A DNA stretch of 64,000 nt from Parasedimentitalea marina (GCF_004006175.1 NZ_CP033223.1:1-64000); one strand, 5' to 3'; shown: positions 28,765 to 39,258, counted from the stretch's first letter. Program-made: numbers and translations. The notes: generated from the sequence alone by a model not told the origin.

Positions 28765-29138
28765 TTATGCAACCGCCCCTGTAACACGCTTGAGCGCAAA
28801 GATCAGAGAGTCGTCATCAAATGGTTTGGTGATCCAGCCAGTGGCACCAGCGGACCGTGCACGTGCCTTCAAGTCAGCAGAGCTTTCGGTGGTCAGAACC
28901 AGGATTGGGACCTTAGAGTTGATGCCATCCCCACGCAGTTCTTCGATCACTCCGAAGCCGTCCAGGTTGGGCATGTTGATATCCGTGATCACCACATCCG
29001 GGGCGACGTCAGGATAGAGATCTACCCTTCGCGACCGTCAACGGCGCTGTGATACTCAAACCCTGCCTCTTCCAGGCAGGCTGCAAGCAAATTTCGAATG
29101 GTGCGGGAATCATCTATCGCCAGAACTTTGGTTTTCAT
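28765..29138 (-). CDS. cheY: Chemotaxis response regulator CheY, first copy (frameshifted)
   Basis: About 125 residues after restoring one G near 29029. It has VLAIDDSRTIRNLLAACLEE, the acceptor Asp in VVITDINMPNLDGFGVIEEL, LVLTTESSADLKARARSAGA and WITKPFDDDSL. Immediately upstream of cheA, it is in the position of CheY1 in rhizobial operons, where it serves as a phosphate sink. Its start overlaps the STAS gene stop (ATGA). Confidence 0.92.
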
Positions 29139-29422
29139 GCTGTTTCCTTATCTTCAAATCGGTTTGCATCGACCCCCATGAGGGACAGTGCCCGGCGGCA
29201 GCCTTCAGTTATATTGGTGACCGAGAATTCTAATCCCTCGGACCTCCATTGTTGTTCCGCTCCAAGCAGTAATTGCAGGCAGCGGGAGGGCAACATTGCC
29301 ACCTTGCTGCAATCAATCTCGATAGGTTGAGATCCGGCCCCATCCAGGAACGAGATCAGTGGTGTCAGCTCAGAAAATGCATTTGGCAAATCCAAAAGAT
29401 GTGTTTGTGCTTCGGTCGTCAT
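29135..29422 (-). CDS. STAS-domain protein, first gene of the che operon
   Basis: 95 residues, a single STAS-type fold by pattern: IEIDCSKVAMLPSRCLQLLL followed by GAEQQWRSEGLEFSV and an ITEGCRRALSLMGV helix. The usual phosphorylated Ser position appears to be in LPSRC. Rhizobial che operons also begin with a small STAS-like gene ahead of cheY and cheA, where the product helps CheA-CheY signalling. Overlap with the downstream cheY shows it belongs to the operon. Confidence 0.78.
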   Translation of the reverse strand: MTTEAQTHLLDLPNAFSELTPLISFLDGAGSQPIEIDCSKVAMLPSRCLQLLLGAEQQWRSEGLEFSVTNITEGCRRALSLMGVDANRFEDKETA

Positions 29423-29848
29423 ATTCAGCGATTCGCACCCCCGTTGTAGGCGACGTGTTGGACTTCGATGCCAAACACATATGCGGCGTGCCTTAATAAT
29501 TTGTTGCTGAGACCGGGATGTTTCGGGAATTAGACCCCAAACTTAGATGCTCAATTAGCCCTTTATTTTATGACAATTTTGAACAGTTTTGGATCGCATT
29601 CTGGATTCGTCCAGCTGGCTCCAAACAGACACAGAAAATGCACCTTATACTATAGGGGGGAATTTTGCGCCGTGCTGCTGCGGCTTTTCAGCAGCAAAAT
29701 GACGCCTTTTAGCGTCACGTATTTGATTTATCAATTTCAAAATATGAAAAACAACGCTGCTGTAAGGCTCAAATTAACTACCGGTGTAGGATTAAGAGCA
29801 TTAGTACCCACTCACGAAACTAGAGGGCTTTCCTTTAAGGAGGACCAA
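29423..29848. promoter_or_regulatory. Divergent control region between the che operon and the MCP gene, with two hairpins
   Basis: 426 bases without a gene. It must hold promoters for the minus-strand che operon and the plus-strand MCP. A TATACTATA at 29646-29654 could serve as a -10 box for the MCP. Two successive hairpins follow: TGCTGCTG with CAGCAGCA at 29673-29696, and TGACGC with GCGTCA at 29700-29717. A perfect Shine-Dalgarno TAAGGAGG stands at 29836-29843. The open frame that runs through this region into the MCP from 29570 is not a credible extension. Confidence 0.55.
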
Positions 29849-32193
29849 ATGAAAACTCGTAGATCACTCCAACTGGCTCACAAGCTACCGTTATTTGTTG
29901 TTGGCTTTGGTATTCTTGTAGCGGTTATTCTCGTTACACTCAGCAATATCGGCTTCAAACATAACACCATTGCCAGCTCAGAACAAAACTTCAAGTCCAT
30001 CGTTGCTTCACGGGAAATGGCACTGAAGTCCTTTTTCGCTGGCGTAGACGCCGACCTGCTGTCCGTAGCGGATATGCCGTCCACGGCAGAGGCCATTGAA
30101 CGGTTCACAACAAGCTGGAATGGTATGGATGGTGATCCGGGTCGCACCCTGCGCCAAGCCTATGTCACAGACAACCCAAACGCACTGGGCCAGAAACATC
30201 TGCTTGACCGGGCCACCGAGGATTCGTCGTACAACATGCACCATGGCAATTTTCACTCGGCGTTTCGGACGGTGATGGAAACCAAGGGCTATTACGATGT
30301 CTTCCTGATCAACATGGCTGGGGACATTATCTACTCTGTGTTCAAAGAAGCCGATTTTGGCACCAACCTGCTGACCGGTCCTTACAAGGATTCTGGGTTG
30401 GGCGTCACATTCCGAAACTCCAAGAATGGAACGCCGGGTGAAGTTCATTTCGCTGATCTTGAGGGATACGCGCCCAGTAATGGCGATGCCGCCGCATTTG
30501 TGTCTTCACCCGTGGTGAACGACGCCGGTGAAACTGTCGGTGTTCTGGCGTTCCAGCTTCCTGTGCAATTGTTGACCAACATCACAAATAGCACGGACGG
30601 TCTGGGTGAAAGTGTTCAGATCTACCTGGTCGGGGAAGACATGCGCGCCCGAACAACGTCGCGGTTTGACGGTGGGTTTCAGGTTCTGGATACGATGCAG
30701 CCCAGCGTACAGATCGAGGCTGCTCTGAGCGAGACTTCTGAATTCTTTCATGATGCCACTGGCCTGAACGGACAGCACGTCATTTCGTATATGGACTACA
30801 TTGAGCTTTACAATGGGCACTGGGCACTGGTGGCAGAGCAAGACTGGTCAGAAGTCATGGCACCAGTTATTGCTGAACGGAACACACTACTGATGGTTTC
30901 AGTGGTCTGTCTGTCCCTCATGTCGCTGTTTGGATGGCTGTTTGCCCGTAGTATTACCCGCCCAATTGCTAAAATCTGCGAAGACATGGATGGTGTCGCG
31001 GCAGGCAATCTGGACAATGATATTTCTTCGGCAAATCGTGGCGATGAGTTGGGCCAGATTGGTAAAACTCTGGTCAGCCTGACAGAAGATCTGAAACGCG
31101 CCCGCGGTGCGGAAGAAGACCGTGCTGAGCAGCAACGCGAGCAAGAAAAGTGGTTCTTCAGTTGACTGCTGGCTTGGTCGACATGGCCAATGGCGATTTC
31201 TCGAAGCCGTTGGTTGAACCCTTCCCTGCTGAAAACGAACAGTTGCGCAGCGACTTCAATCGCACTCTGGACACGCTCAGCTCGACCATCACCGAGGTGA
31301 TCAGTTCGGCCGACAGCATTCGCTCAGGTGCAACTGAAATCACTCAGGCCTCGGATGATCTGTCAAACCGTACGGAAAGCCAGGCGGCAACGCTGGAGCA
31401 GACCGCAGCAGCACTGGACGAAATGACTGCCAGCGTTAAATCGGCGGCTGAAGGGGCGATCCGCGTCGAATCGATCATGGGCGAGGCCAAGGCCGAAGCG
31501 CAAGAAAGCGACAAAGTCGTGCAGCACGCGGTGTCCGCGATGACCGAGATCGAGAACTCGGCCAACCACATCAGCCAGATCATCGGGGTGATCGATGACA
31601 TCGCATTCCAGACCAACTTGCTGGCGTTGAACGCCGGGGTCGAGGCGGCCCGCGCAGGTGAGGCTGGTCGCGGGTTCGCGGTGGTTGCCTCGGAGGTGCG
31701 CGCCCTGGCGCAGCGTTCCTCGGATGCGGCGATGGAGATCAAATCGCTGATCAGCGATAGTGCGAAACAAGTCGAACAGGGCGTTGATCTGGTTGGCAAG
31801 GCTGGCGAAGCCCTGAACAGTATCGTCACCCGAGTCGATCATATCTCGCAACTGGTGTCGGAAATGGCAGTTGGATCGGCCGAGCAATCCACCGGTCTGG
31901 GTGAAATCAACATCGGCATGACACAGTTGGATCAGGTGACACAGCAGAACGCTGCCATGGTGGAAGAATCCACTGCGGCCAGCCATCTGCTCAACACCGA
32001 CGCAACCAAACTGTCTCAACTGGTGGCGCACTTTAATATCGGTGGCGGCCATCAACCTAAAACCGCCAAGGTGGTCGAATTCGAGGCCCCCTCAGCGCAT
32101 GGGTCAGACTGGGACACCGAGCCCGAGGTAATGCCAAAAGCCATTGCCGCGAACGACTCTCACAGCTCGGCTGACGTCTGGCAGGAATTTTAA
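29849..32193 (+). CDS. Transmembrane methyl-accepting chemotaxis protein (frameshifted)
   Basis: About 781 residues with one base restored near 31152. A first membrane helix (residues about 13-32), a large periplasmic sensing domain and a second helix ([20 protein letters not shown]) precede HAMP units and the signalling hairpin, with [20 protein letters not shown] and [20 protein letters not shown]. The receptor ends in VWQEF, matching the W-x-x-F tail that tethers CheR and CheB in other bacteria. The start ATG 29849 is fixed by TAAGGAGG. The ligand cannot be inferred from what I can see. Confidence 0.93.
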
Positions 32194-32198
32194 CTCCA

Positions 32199-32252
32199 AT
32201 CAGAGCCGGTTTGACAATCTGGGGGATCTCTCAGGTCAAAAACCGGCTCTGA
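32199..32252 (+). terminator. Hairpin after the MCP gene
   Basis: Arms TCAGAGCCGGTT (32200-32211) and AACCGGCTCTGA (32241-32252) pair over 12 bases, with a further GAC/GTC pairing inside. There is no T-run, so this may be an intercistronic stem that lowers cheB and cheD expression relative to the MCP, not a full terminator. Confidence 0.5.
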
Positions 32253-32290
32253 CTTCTTGAAACTGGTTATCTTGCAACCACGCAAAATGA

Positions 32291-33313
32291 ATGGGTAAAT
32301 CATTGTCTTCTTTAAGCGTATTGATCATCACTTTGGACCGCGGATTTGCCCGGTCATTGCAAAGCCACATGGAATCCGCCTATTCCGGCATCAAGGTTCT
32401 TTTGGCCAATAACCTGATGACGGCCTACAATCAGGCCGAGTCGGTACAGCCAACCTTTGCTTTCGTCGAAGATGGCTTCACCAAATTACCCGAATTTGAA
32501 ATGATGATGGCGATGTTCTCAGCGCTGGACACCCGTTGGGTGTCGGTGATGGACAGCCACTCAGCCGCACCCGCCCGTAAGTCAAACCCGCTGCTGGACC
32601 GCGGTGCAGGTATTTTTGAGTTGAGCAAATCCGACCATCCAGTTCAGTTCGTGCAGTATTTCGACATGATGGTAAAGGCGCCGCGGCGCAATGAGACCAC
32701 CAATCGCCCTGCATCAAACGGCAAAACCTCTGCCACTGCCAATTCGACCGACAAGGTTATCCTGATCGGATCTTCCACTGGCGGAGTAGAGGCCCTGCGC
32801 AGCCTGTTAGTCGGCTTTCCAGCCGATTGTCCGCCGACGGTCATTGTTCAACACACCGGTAAAAATTTCGGAGCGGGCCTTGTGACCCTGCTAAACCGGA
32901 TTTGTGCCGCAAAGGTGGTCGGCGCCGAGGATAGTATCCAGCTGGCACCTGGCACCGTGCATATCGCCGCTGGTCAAACAAAACACCTGGGCCTAACGCC
33001 ACGTACACCACATCGCACCCGTCTGAAAGAAGGCCCCGCAATCTCTGGTCACACACCATCAGTGGACGCACTTTTTAGCTCGGCAGTGCCCTTTGCCAAG
33101 AACGTCGTTGCGACAATTTTAACTGGTATGGGCCAAGATGGAGCCAAGGGTCTGCTAGAGTTACGCAAGGCCGGGGCAACCACTTTTGCTCAGGATGAGC
33201 AAAGCTCGGTTGTCTATGGCATGCCGCGCGTAGCCTGGCAAAACGGCGCGGCCCAAAAACAAGTGTCACTGGCACGGATGGCCGGAACTCTTCTTCAAGC
33301 TTGCAAAGCTTGA
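32291..33313 (+). CDS. cheB: Chemoreceptor methylesterase CheB with a degenerate receiver domain
   Basis: 340 residues. The C-terminal esterase has VILIGSSTGGVEALRSLLVG (catalytic Ser), PTVIVQHTGKNFG (catalytic His), and ILTGMGQDGAKGLLEL (catalytic Asp). The N-terminal ~125 residues sit where the receiver should be but lack its active site: the acidic pair is reduced to a single Asp (LIITLDRGFAR), and by simple alignment Glu replaces the phospho-acceptor Asp (FAFVEDGF). Phosphorylation by CheA is therefore doubtful. CheB also deamidates receptor glutamines. It is followed by cheD after a short gap. Confidence 0.88.
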   Translation: MGKSLSSLSVLIITLDRGFARSLQSHMESAYSGIKVLLANNLMTAYNQAESVQPTFAFVEDGFTKLPEFEMMMAMFSALDTRWVSVMDSHSAAPARKSNPLLDRGAGIFELSKSDHPVQFVQYFDMMVKAPRRNETTNRPASNGKTSATANSTDKVILIGSSTGGVEALRSLLVGFPADCPPTVIVQHTGKNFGAGLVTLLNRICAAKVVGAEDSIQLAPGTVHIAAGQTKHLGLTPRTPHRTRLKEGPAISGHTPSVDALFSSAVPFAKNVVATILTGMGQDGAKGLLELRKAGATTFAQDEQSSVVYGMPRVAWQNGAAQKQVSLARMAGTLLQACKA

Positions 33314-33338
33314 TAACAAAAATGGTAAGGAAGTCGCT

Positions 33339-33881
33339 TTGAGCTCTGTATTTACAAACACGTCCTCGATCACAGTCCTGCAAGGTGAATATCGTGTAAC
33401 CAAGGATCCATCGGTGATGTTCACCACAGTTCTGGGATCCTGCATCTCTGCCTGCTTGTATGACGCAGAAAGCGGCATTGGCGGCATGAACCATTTCCTG
33501 CTGCCCAGCACCAGCGCCCAGGATAGCAAAAATGCGCGCTATGGTGTTCACGCGATGGAATTGCTGATCAACGGGTGCTCAAAAGGGTGCCACGCGAAGC
33601 ATGCTGCGGGTCAAGATTTTGGGGGCGCTAAAATGTCCGCCAACCTGTCTGACATCGGTCTCTAATGCCGATTTTGTGCAGCGTTTTCTGCGGGATGAAG
33701 GGATTTCTTGTGTGTCTTCCAGCGTCGGTGGCACCTCTGCGCGGCGCGTCCGGTTTCACCCGGTCACTGGCAATGCCCAGCAAACGCGGGTTGAAAATGA
33801 CCGCCGTCTTGGCGAACAGGAACGCGCAGCAGCAAGACCAGCCCCGTCAAAGAAGACGTCGGCGAAGTTATGTTGTTCTGA
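33339..33881 (+). CDS. cheD: Chemoreceptor deamidase CheD (frameshifted)
   Basis: About 180 residues in joined frames. The catalytic Cys is in TVLGSCISACLYD and the His in GIGGMNHFLLP, both typical of CheD, followed by KMSANLSDIGLSNADFVQRF and GTSARRVRFHPVTG. The corrected C-terminus reads EDVGEVMLF. About five small indels are needed, near 33572, 33586, 33625, 33660 and 33843, the worst-affected gene here for its length. Start is TTG 33339 with AAGGA upstream. It converges on the cyclase gene. Confidence 0.85.
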
Positions 33882-33905
33882 TCCCTAGGGTTTCAGGATA
33901 TATTT

Positions 33906-33933
33906 GGTTGCCGTGTCTAAACACGCGGCAACC
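33906..33933. terminator. Possible bidirectional terminator between cheD and a cyclase gene
   Basis: GGTTGCCGTGT pairs with ACACGCGGCAACC around a CTAA loop, with a two-base bulge. It lies between converging genes. No strong T-run is present on either side, so confidence is modest. Confidence 0.4.
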
Positions 33934-33997
33934 GCACTACCCAGGCCAGGTCAGATGGCCCTATTTAACCACCGCCAATCGGCCGATCCCTTCCTTT

Positions 33998-35548
33998 TCA
34001 CCGTACCGAGACGGCAAAGCTCTCGACGGGCTTTGACACATTATGCAAGCTCACGGCGCCCAAAGGCAAAGCCTGCGATTGCGACGCAAGAATGTCCTGA
34101 CTGACCACAATGGGGTGCCCACGTGACTTGCCATAGTCCCCCAAGCGCGCTGCGATATTTGCTGCCTGGCCAATCACTGTAAAATCTAATCGTTCCCGCG
34201 ATCCCACATTGCCATAGGTGACACCGCCATAGGCGATACCAATCGCACATTCACAGCGATGGCCGTCCTCTTCCTGGGCGATTTCTTCCAACCGGGCAAC
34301 GATGGTACGGGCTGAATTCAATGCCTGTGCACGGGCGGCTTTTGGATCGCTATCAGCAGGAAACACAGCAAGCACCGCATCGCCAATGAATTTCAACACT
34401 TCGCCACCATTGTCGTGAACAATTGTCGAGGTGGTCTCGAAAAACTGGTTCAACACCTTGATATAAGCCGCACGCCCCAATTCTTCTTCTAGACGGGTTG
34501 ATCCACGCAGGTCACAGAACATGATGGCCGCATCAATATCATCGCCGTCCCCCCGGTGGATCTCCCCCCCCAGCACCCGGGCTCCTGATCGTTTGCCGAC
34601 ATAGGTCTCCAAAAGCGACTGGGCATTTTCGCGCTGCATAAAGACTTCGTAGTAGCGCCCAATCACCGCCGAGCATTCGAATATCAGCCCCAAATTAGCG
34701 GTGGAAAAGCCGGTAGGGTGATCGCTGGTCAGGGTCATCACATTGATGCTGCCGTCTGAAAACCGCAGTGGCATTGCAACATAGTCCGTCGCGCCCTCTT
34801 TTTTCAGATCCTCAAGTATTGGGAATGCGTCGGTGGGGTGGTCGCCGCTCAGCCGGTGCCGAACACCCCCCATGCCATTTGAGACATGCCGCAGCGGGCT
34901 GTTTTGATAGGCCGGATGATCGTGGATCTCATAGGACGGCGCAAAAGTAGTGACCTCGCCACTGTCTTTCTTCCAGACAAAATTCTTACCCGCAATCATC
35001 GGATGTAGGGACCAGACCATCACTGCCATGCGCGACAGGAACACACCCTGTTCCCGCAGCTTGACGGCCAATGCCGCAGTAAACTCTTCTGGTGTTGGCA
35101 GATAGGCTGCCTCGCGCAGCAGCCAGTCAATCACCGGCCCGGAAATATTGCCATCATTGCTTGTCAGGATCTCGTTGTCACCAAGGTCCACATCGGTAAA
35201 GGCATTGGGCATAAAGCCAATATGACCCTTGATGGCCGAGGCCTCGTGTTGGGCTTCTTCATAGGCCCAGGTCGCATTCCTAACCGATGTTTCCGGCAAA
35301 ATCAGATCGCGGTAAATCGCCGTTCCTTTGAACGGGCAGAATGTTTGCAGCTCGGTCCGCTTGGACAGGTCAGCAACCACATCCTGTGGCGGAAAATAAA
35401 GGGTCGGCGTCAGGCGGGTTTCATACATCACCTTGGCCTGGTCACTTTGCGCCAGCAAAACGCCATTGTGATGCAGAGTCACGGTCCCCTTAAGTTGCTC
35501 GATCAGAATGGAATACCCATTCTGTTCCGGCTTTACATGTACATTCAT
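33998..35548 (-). CDS. DUF427-domain class III adenylate/guanylate cyclase
   Basis: 516 residues. The first ~115 residues are a DUF427-type domain (LYFPPQDVVADLSKRTELQT, FCPFKGTAIYRDL, ATWAYEEAQHEASAIKGHIG). A middle region resembles the sensory part of adenylate cyclases with GKNFVWKKDSGEV and DYVAMPLRFSDGSINV. The C-terminal class III catalytic domain has the metal Asp in IMFCDLRGSTRLEEELG, KFIGDAVLAVFPAD with the second Asp, and DFTVIGQAANIAARL. It has no membrane helix, so it is cytoplasmic. The DUF427 fusion suggests regulation by a small molecule, but what it binds is unknown. Confidence 0.85.
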   Translation of the reverse strand: MNVHVKPEQNGYSILIEQLKGTVTLHHNGVLLAQSDQAKVMYETRLTPTLYFPPQDVVADLSKRTELQTFCPFKGTAIYRDLILPETSVRNATWAYEEAQHEASAIKGHIGFMPNAFTDVDLGDNEILTSNDGNISGPVIDWLLREAAYLPTPEEFTAALAVKLREQGVFLSRMAVMVWSLHPMIAGKNFVWKKDSGEVTTFAPSYEIHDHPAYQNSPLRHVSNGMGGVRHRLSGDHPTDAFPILEDLKKEGATDYVAMPLRFSDGSINVMTLTSDHPTGFSTANLGLIFECSAVIGRYYEVFMQRENAQSLLETYVGKRSGARVLGGEIHRGDGDDIDAAIMFCDLRGSTRLEEELGRAAYIKVLNQFFETTSTIVHDNGGEVLKFIGDAVLAVFPADSDPKAARAQALNSARTIVARLEEIAQEEDGHRCECAIGIAYGGVTYGNVGSRERLDFTVIGQAANIAARLGDYGKSRGHPIVVSQDILASQSQALPLGAVSLHNVSKPVESFAVSVR

Positions 35549-35728
35549 TGGCCGGGCCCTCTTATCCGCTCTTTGCAGTGACTATGTGGGGTGTCCAGCC
35601 TCGATTTCCAGAGCCGACACCCGATATTGAAACGATGTGACCGCCATCGTCTCTATGCCTTCATCTTTTTCCTAAATACTCAAATACAACCTCTTCCAGC
35701 AACGAAACGCTTGAGAGACCCAAGCGCA

Positions 35729-36430
35729 TCAAATCATCCGGATCACATCTTTGCTGATCGCCAAAACATAGCCCCGTCTGGCAATGTTTTTAACCAGCAA
35801 TTCACTGATCATCTGGTTGCCCAGGGTGTCACGCAACCGTTTGATACGCGTGGCCCCGGCGGCCTCTTCACACTCGGTGGCATCGCGACCAGAAATCACC
35901 CCCTCGATCTCGGCCCCGGACATGACATCACCGTCCAGCCTGGCTTCGGCCAGAACAGACAGCGTCTCTATCGCGGCCGGTGTCAGGCGAAAGCCCATAT
36001 TATTCAGGTAAACCGTGTTTTCCTCACGGCTGATCAGCAGTTCGGTGACCTGAATGCCCGCCCGCTCAATCTGCGCCATGCGCCGGTTCAACAGCACCAA
36101 CATCGACAACACGACCAGCGCCGCCACCATCATTGCGGTGGCAAATACCAGTAAAACAAAGATCACCATGCGATAGCTGCTTAGGGTATCGGCAAACGAG
36201 GTGCCGGATTGGGCCAGAATCTCGAGCAGTTTGATTTCGGCCTGCGTGGTCAGATCATTTTCCACAAACAGCTGCTCGACCCGCGCGTTAAACGCGTTGG
36301 CATCGGGCAGGGTCAGCAATAGCAATGTGCCCGCCGCAATCAGCAGGCCGACGATGGCAATAACTCCGAATGTGATAACCCGACCGCCGGCGCTGCGGGC
36401 TTCAGAAACGGAGATAGTAGGATCCGGCAT
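35729..36430 (-). CDS. Two-helix membrane protein with C-terminal winged-helix DNA-binding domain
   Basis: 233 residues. Two membrane helices (FGVIAIVGLLIAAGTLLLLT and MVIFVLLVFATAMMVAALVV) flank a ~50-residue periplasmic loop. The cytoplasmic C-terminus ends in a wHTH-like segment: FRLTPAAIETLSVLAEARLD, then IKRLRDTLGNQMISELLVKN, IARRGYVLAIS, in the order of an OmpR/ToxR-type DNA-binding domain. This would be a membrane-anchored regulator with the DNA-binding part at the C-terminus, the reverse of ToxR. Its target is unknown. It overlaps the next upstream small gene by 29 bases, suggesting an operon. Confidence 0.75.
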   Translation of the reverse strand: MPDPTISVSEARSAGGRVITFGVIAIVGLLIAAGTLLLLTLPDANAFNARVEQLFVENDLTTQAEIKLLEILAQSGTSFADTLSSYRMVIFVLLVFATAMMVAALVVLSMLVLLNRRMAQIERAGIQVTELLISREENTVYLNNMGFRLTPAAIETLSVLAEARLDGDVMSGAEIEGVISGRDATECEEAAGATRIKRLRDTLGNQMISELLVKNIARRGYVLAISKDVIRMI

Positions 36431-36695
36431 TAGGCTTCCTTTGTTGCAGTCCCTCGGGACCGAAGACCGAAATTACGTTCAGCAGCGTCCAGCCCTGCGG
36501 CGCGATGCGATTGCCGATCTCGGCCTTGGCGGCGCCTTTTTGACAGGCGCCGGACAGTTGGATCACACCATAATGCAGCCGCAACGGGCTATCCTGTTTG
36601 GCCTTGTAGTCGGCATAACAGTCCGCCGCCATCACAGGCGTAGCCAACGCCAGTAAAGCAGCAATCAAAGCGGGTTTCAAAAGAAGATGTTTCAT
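36402..36695 (-). CDS. Small secreted hypothetical protein
   Basis: 97 residues with a signal peptide (MKHLLLKPALIAALLALATP, cut after VMA). The mature part has two cysteines (DCYADYKAK and SGACQKGAAKAEIG) and an aromatic LHYGVIQL strand. Upstream in-frame codons are ignored because the signal peptide fixes the start at 36695. It is the first gene of a likely pair with the membrane winged-helix regulator. I do not recognise a family. Confidence 0.7.
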   Translation of the reverse strand: MKHLLLKPALIAALLALATPVMAADCYADYKAKQDSPLRLHYGVIQLSGACQKGAAKAEIGNRIAPQGWTLLNVISVFGPEGLQQRKPNAGSYYLRF

Positions 36696-36861
36696 GGGCT
36701 CACTTTGGGCAAAGACGCAGTGATATTCAATAACCACAAGCGATTGAAGCAGCTGATATTCGATAACAGAGCGCTGATATTGCCTGTCCGACAGCGGGAA
36801 AGCCAGGGTGAGGCATACCGGCCATGTGCCGATCATGACACCCAACTGGAAAGGTTCTCCC

Positions 36862-37323
36862 ATGCAGTCCTTCAACCGCCCCAACCTGCACCGCAAGTTC
36901 ATTGCCTTTGTCCTTGCCACCTCTATCGCGATCACCGGGTTCTCTGCCGTCCCAGCCCGCGCTGAGGACGATGTCGCCAAAATTCTTGCTGGCCTGGCCG
37001 TGTTGGGAATTATAGGCGTTGCAATCAACAAGGACCGCCGTCGCACCCGAACTGTTGTTGACCCGGCACCAGTTCATCCGGAGCCCAGACCCCTGCCGCC
37101 ACAAGTGTCGCGCTACGACTTGCCAGCACATTGTCTGCGATTTTTCCCAGCCTACAGAGATGGCAAAAATTTGATGGGTCAAAAATGTCTGCGCAAAAAC
37201 TACCAACATGTAAGGGCGCTGCCGCAGAACTGCCGTGTAACATTCTGGAACGGTCACCGTCACAAGAATGCGTTCAAACCACGCTGTTTGCGTCGCAATG
37301 GATATCGCATCGTCCGTCGCTGA
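36862..37323 (+). CDS. Secreted basic hypothetical protein
   Basis: 153 residues with a signal peptide (FIAFVLATSIAITGFSAVPA, cut near ARA). A short hydrophobic stretch (ILAGLAVLGIIGVAI) and a Pro/Arg-rich linker precede a basic C-terminus with four cysteines (HCLRFF, QKCLRKNY, QNCRVTFWNG, PRCLRRNGY). Similar small Cys-containing periplasmic proteins are common in Rhodobacterales; the function is unknown. It is divergent from the preceding gene pair and ends before a terminator. Confidence 0.75.
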   Translation: MQSFNRPNLHRKFIAFVLATSIAITGFSAVPARAEDDVAKILAGLAVLGIIGVAINKDRRRTRTVVDPAPVHPEPRPLPPQVSRYDLPAHCLRFFPAYRDGKNLMGQKCLRKNYQHVRALPQNCRVTFWNGHRHKNAFKPRCLRRNGYRIVRR

Positions 37324-37355
37324 AGGACGTAACTAATTATCGAGCAGGCAATGGA

Positions 37356-37375
37356 GGGGGCATCAGGCCCCCTTT
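37356..37375 (+). terminator. Rho-independent terminator
   Basis: GGGGGC and GCCCCC arms with a five-base loop, followed by TTT. It lies 33 bases after the stop of the small secreted protein gene and before rnhB. Confidence 0.75.
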
Positions 37376-37429
37376 ACTGCGTGCAAATTAACACTTGAAA
37401 GGATGCTTAAAATTGGATTTGTCGGGACC

Positions 37430-38062
37430 ATGGAACAACCTGACTACAGTTATGAGAGTGCCGCGCAACGGTGTGGGTACCTGCGCATTGCCGGCGTTGA
37501 TGAGGTCGGGCGCGGCCCCCTAGCCGGCCCTGTCACCGCCGCCGCCGTGATCCTGAACCCCGATAACATCCCCATAGGCCTGAACGACTCCAAAAAGCTA
37601 AGCGCCAAAAAACGCGAAGCCATCGAGCAAGAGATTTTTGACACGGGTGAGGTGGCCATTGCCCATGCCTCGGTTGAAGAAATCGATGAAATCAACATCC
37701 TGCGCGCGTCTCATCTGGCGATGGAACGGGCGGTGGCGATGCTGGATCCAGCCCCGGACTATCTGTTGATCGACGGAAACCTGATCCCGCGGGGGCTGGA
37801 ATTGCCGTCCGAGGCGGTGATCAAGGGCGATGGCAAATCAGTGTCGATTGCAGCCGCTTCGATTGTTGCAAAATTGTGCCGCGACCGTCTGATGGTGGAT
37901 TTAGCGCAACAGTGCCCAGGCTATGGTTGGGAAAAGAACGCCGGTTACCCGTCTAAGCAGCACAAAGACGCCTTGGCCGTTTTAGGGGTAACACAACATC
38001 ATCGCCGTTCCTTCAAGCCTATCCACAATATATTGTATCAAGATCAAACCACAGGCATTTGA
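37430..38062 (+). CDS. rnhB: Ribonuclease HII
   Basis: About 210 residues. It has IAGVDEVGRGPLAGPVTAAA (catalytic Asp and Glu), LNDSKKLSAKKRE, DYLLIDGN with the third acid, KGDGKSVSIAAASIVAKLCR and HHRRSFKP. It removes RNA primers and misincorporated ribonucleotides from DNA in the cytoplasm. ATG 37430 gives an N-terminus (MEQPDYSYE) like relatives; ATG 37403 is in frame but sits directly against its GAAAGG. rnhB followed by ccrM is a common order in Rhodobacterales. Confidence 0.95.
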   Translation: MEQPDYSYESAAQRCGYLRIAGVDEVGRGPLAGPVTAAAVILNPDNIPIGLNDSKKLSAKKREAIEQEIFDTGEVAIAHASVEEIDEINILRASHLAMERAVAMLDPAPDYLLIDGNLIPRGLELPSEAVIKGDGKSVSIAAASIVAKLCRDRLMVDLAQQCPGYGWEKNAGYPSKQHKDALAVLGVTQHHRRSFKPIHNILYQDQTTGI

Positions 38063-38075
38063 TTTAAAAAAGAAA

Positions 38076-39258
<1,183 letters not shown>

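Noticed and set aside
29570..29848. N-terminal extension of the MCP by 93 residues
   Set aside because: A perfect TAAGGAGG precedes ATG 29849, which begins directly with the first membrane helix; the upstream part has hairpins and no coding character.
33339..33881. Programmed frameshifting in cheD, cheA or the sheath gene
   Set aside because: The shifts lie at many unrelated positions without slippery heptamers and downstream stems, and affect many genes. Sequence error explains them better.
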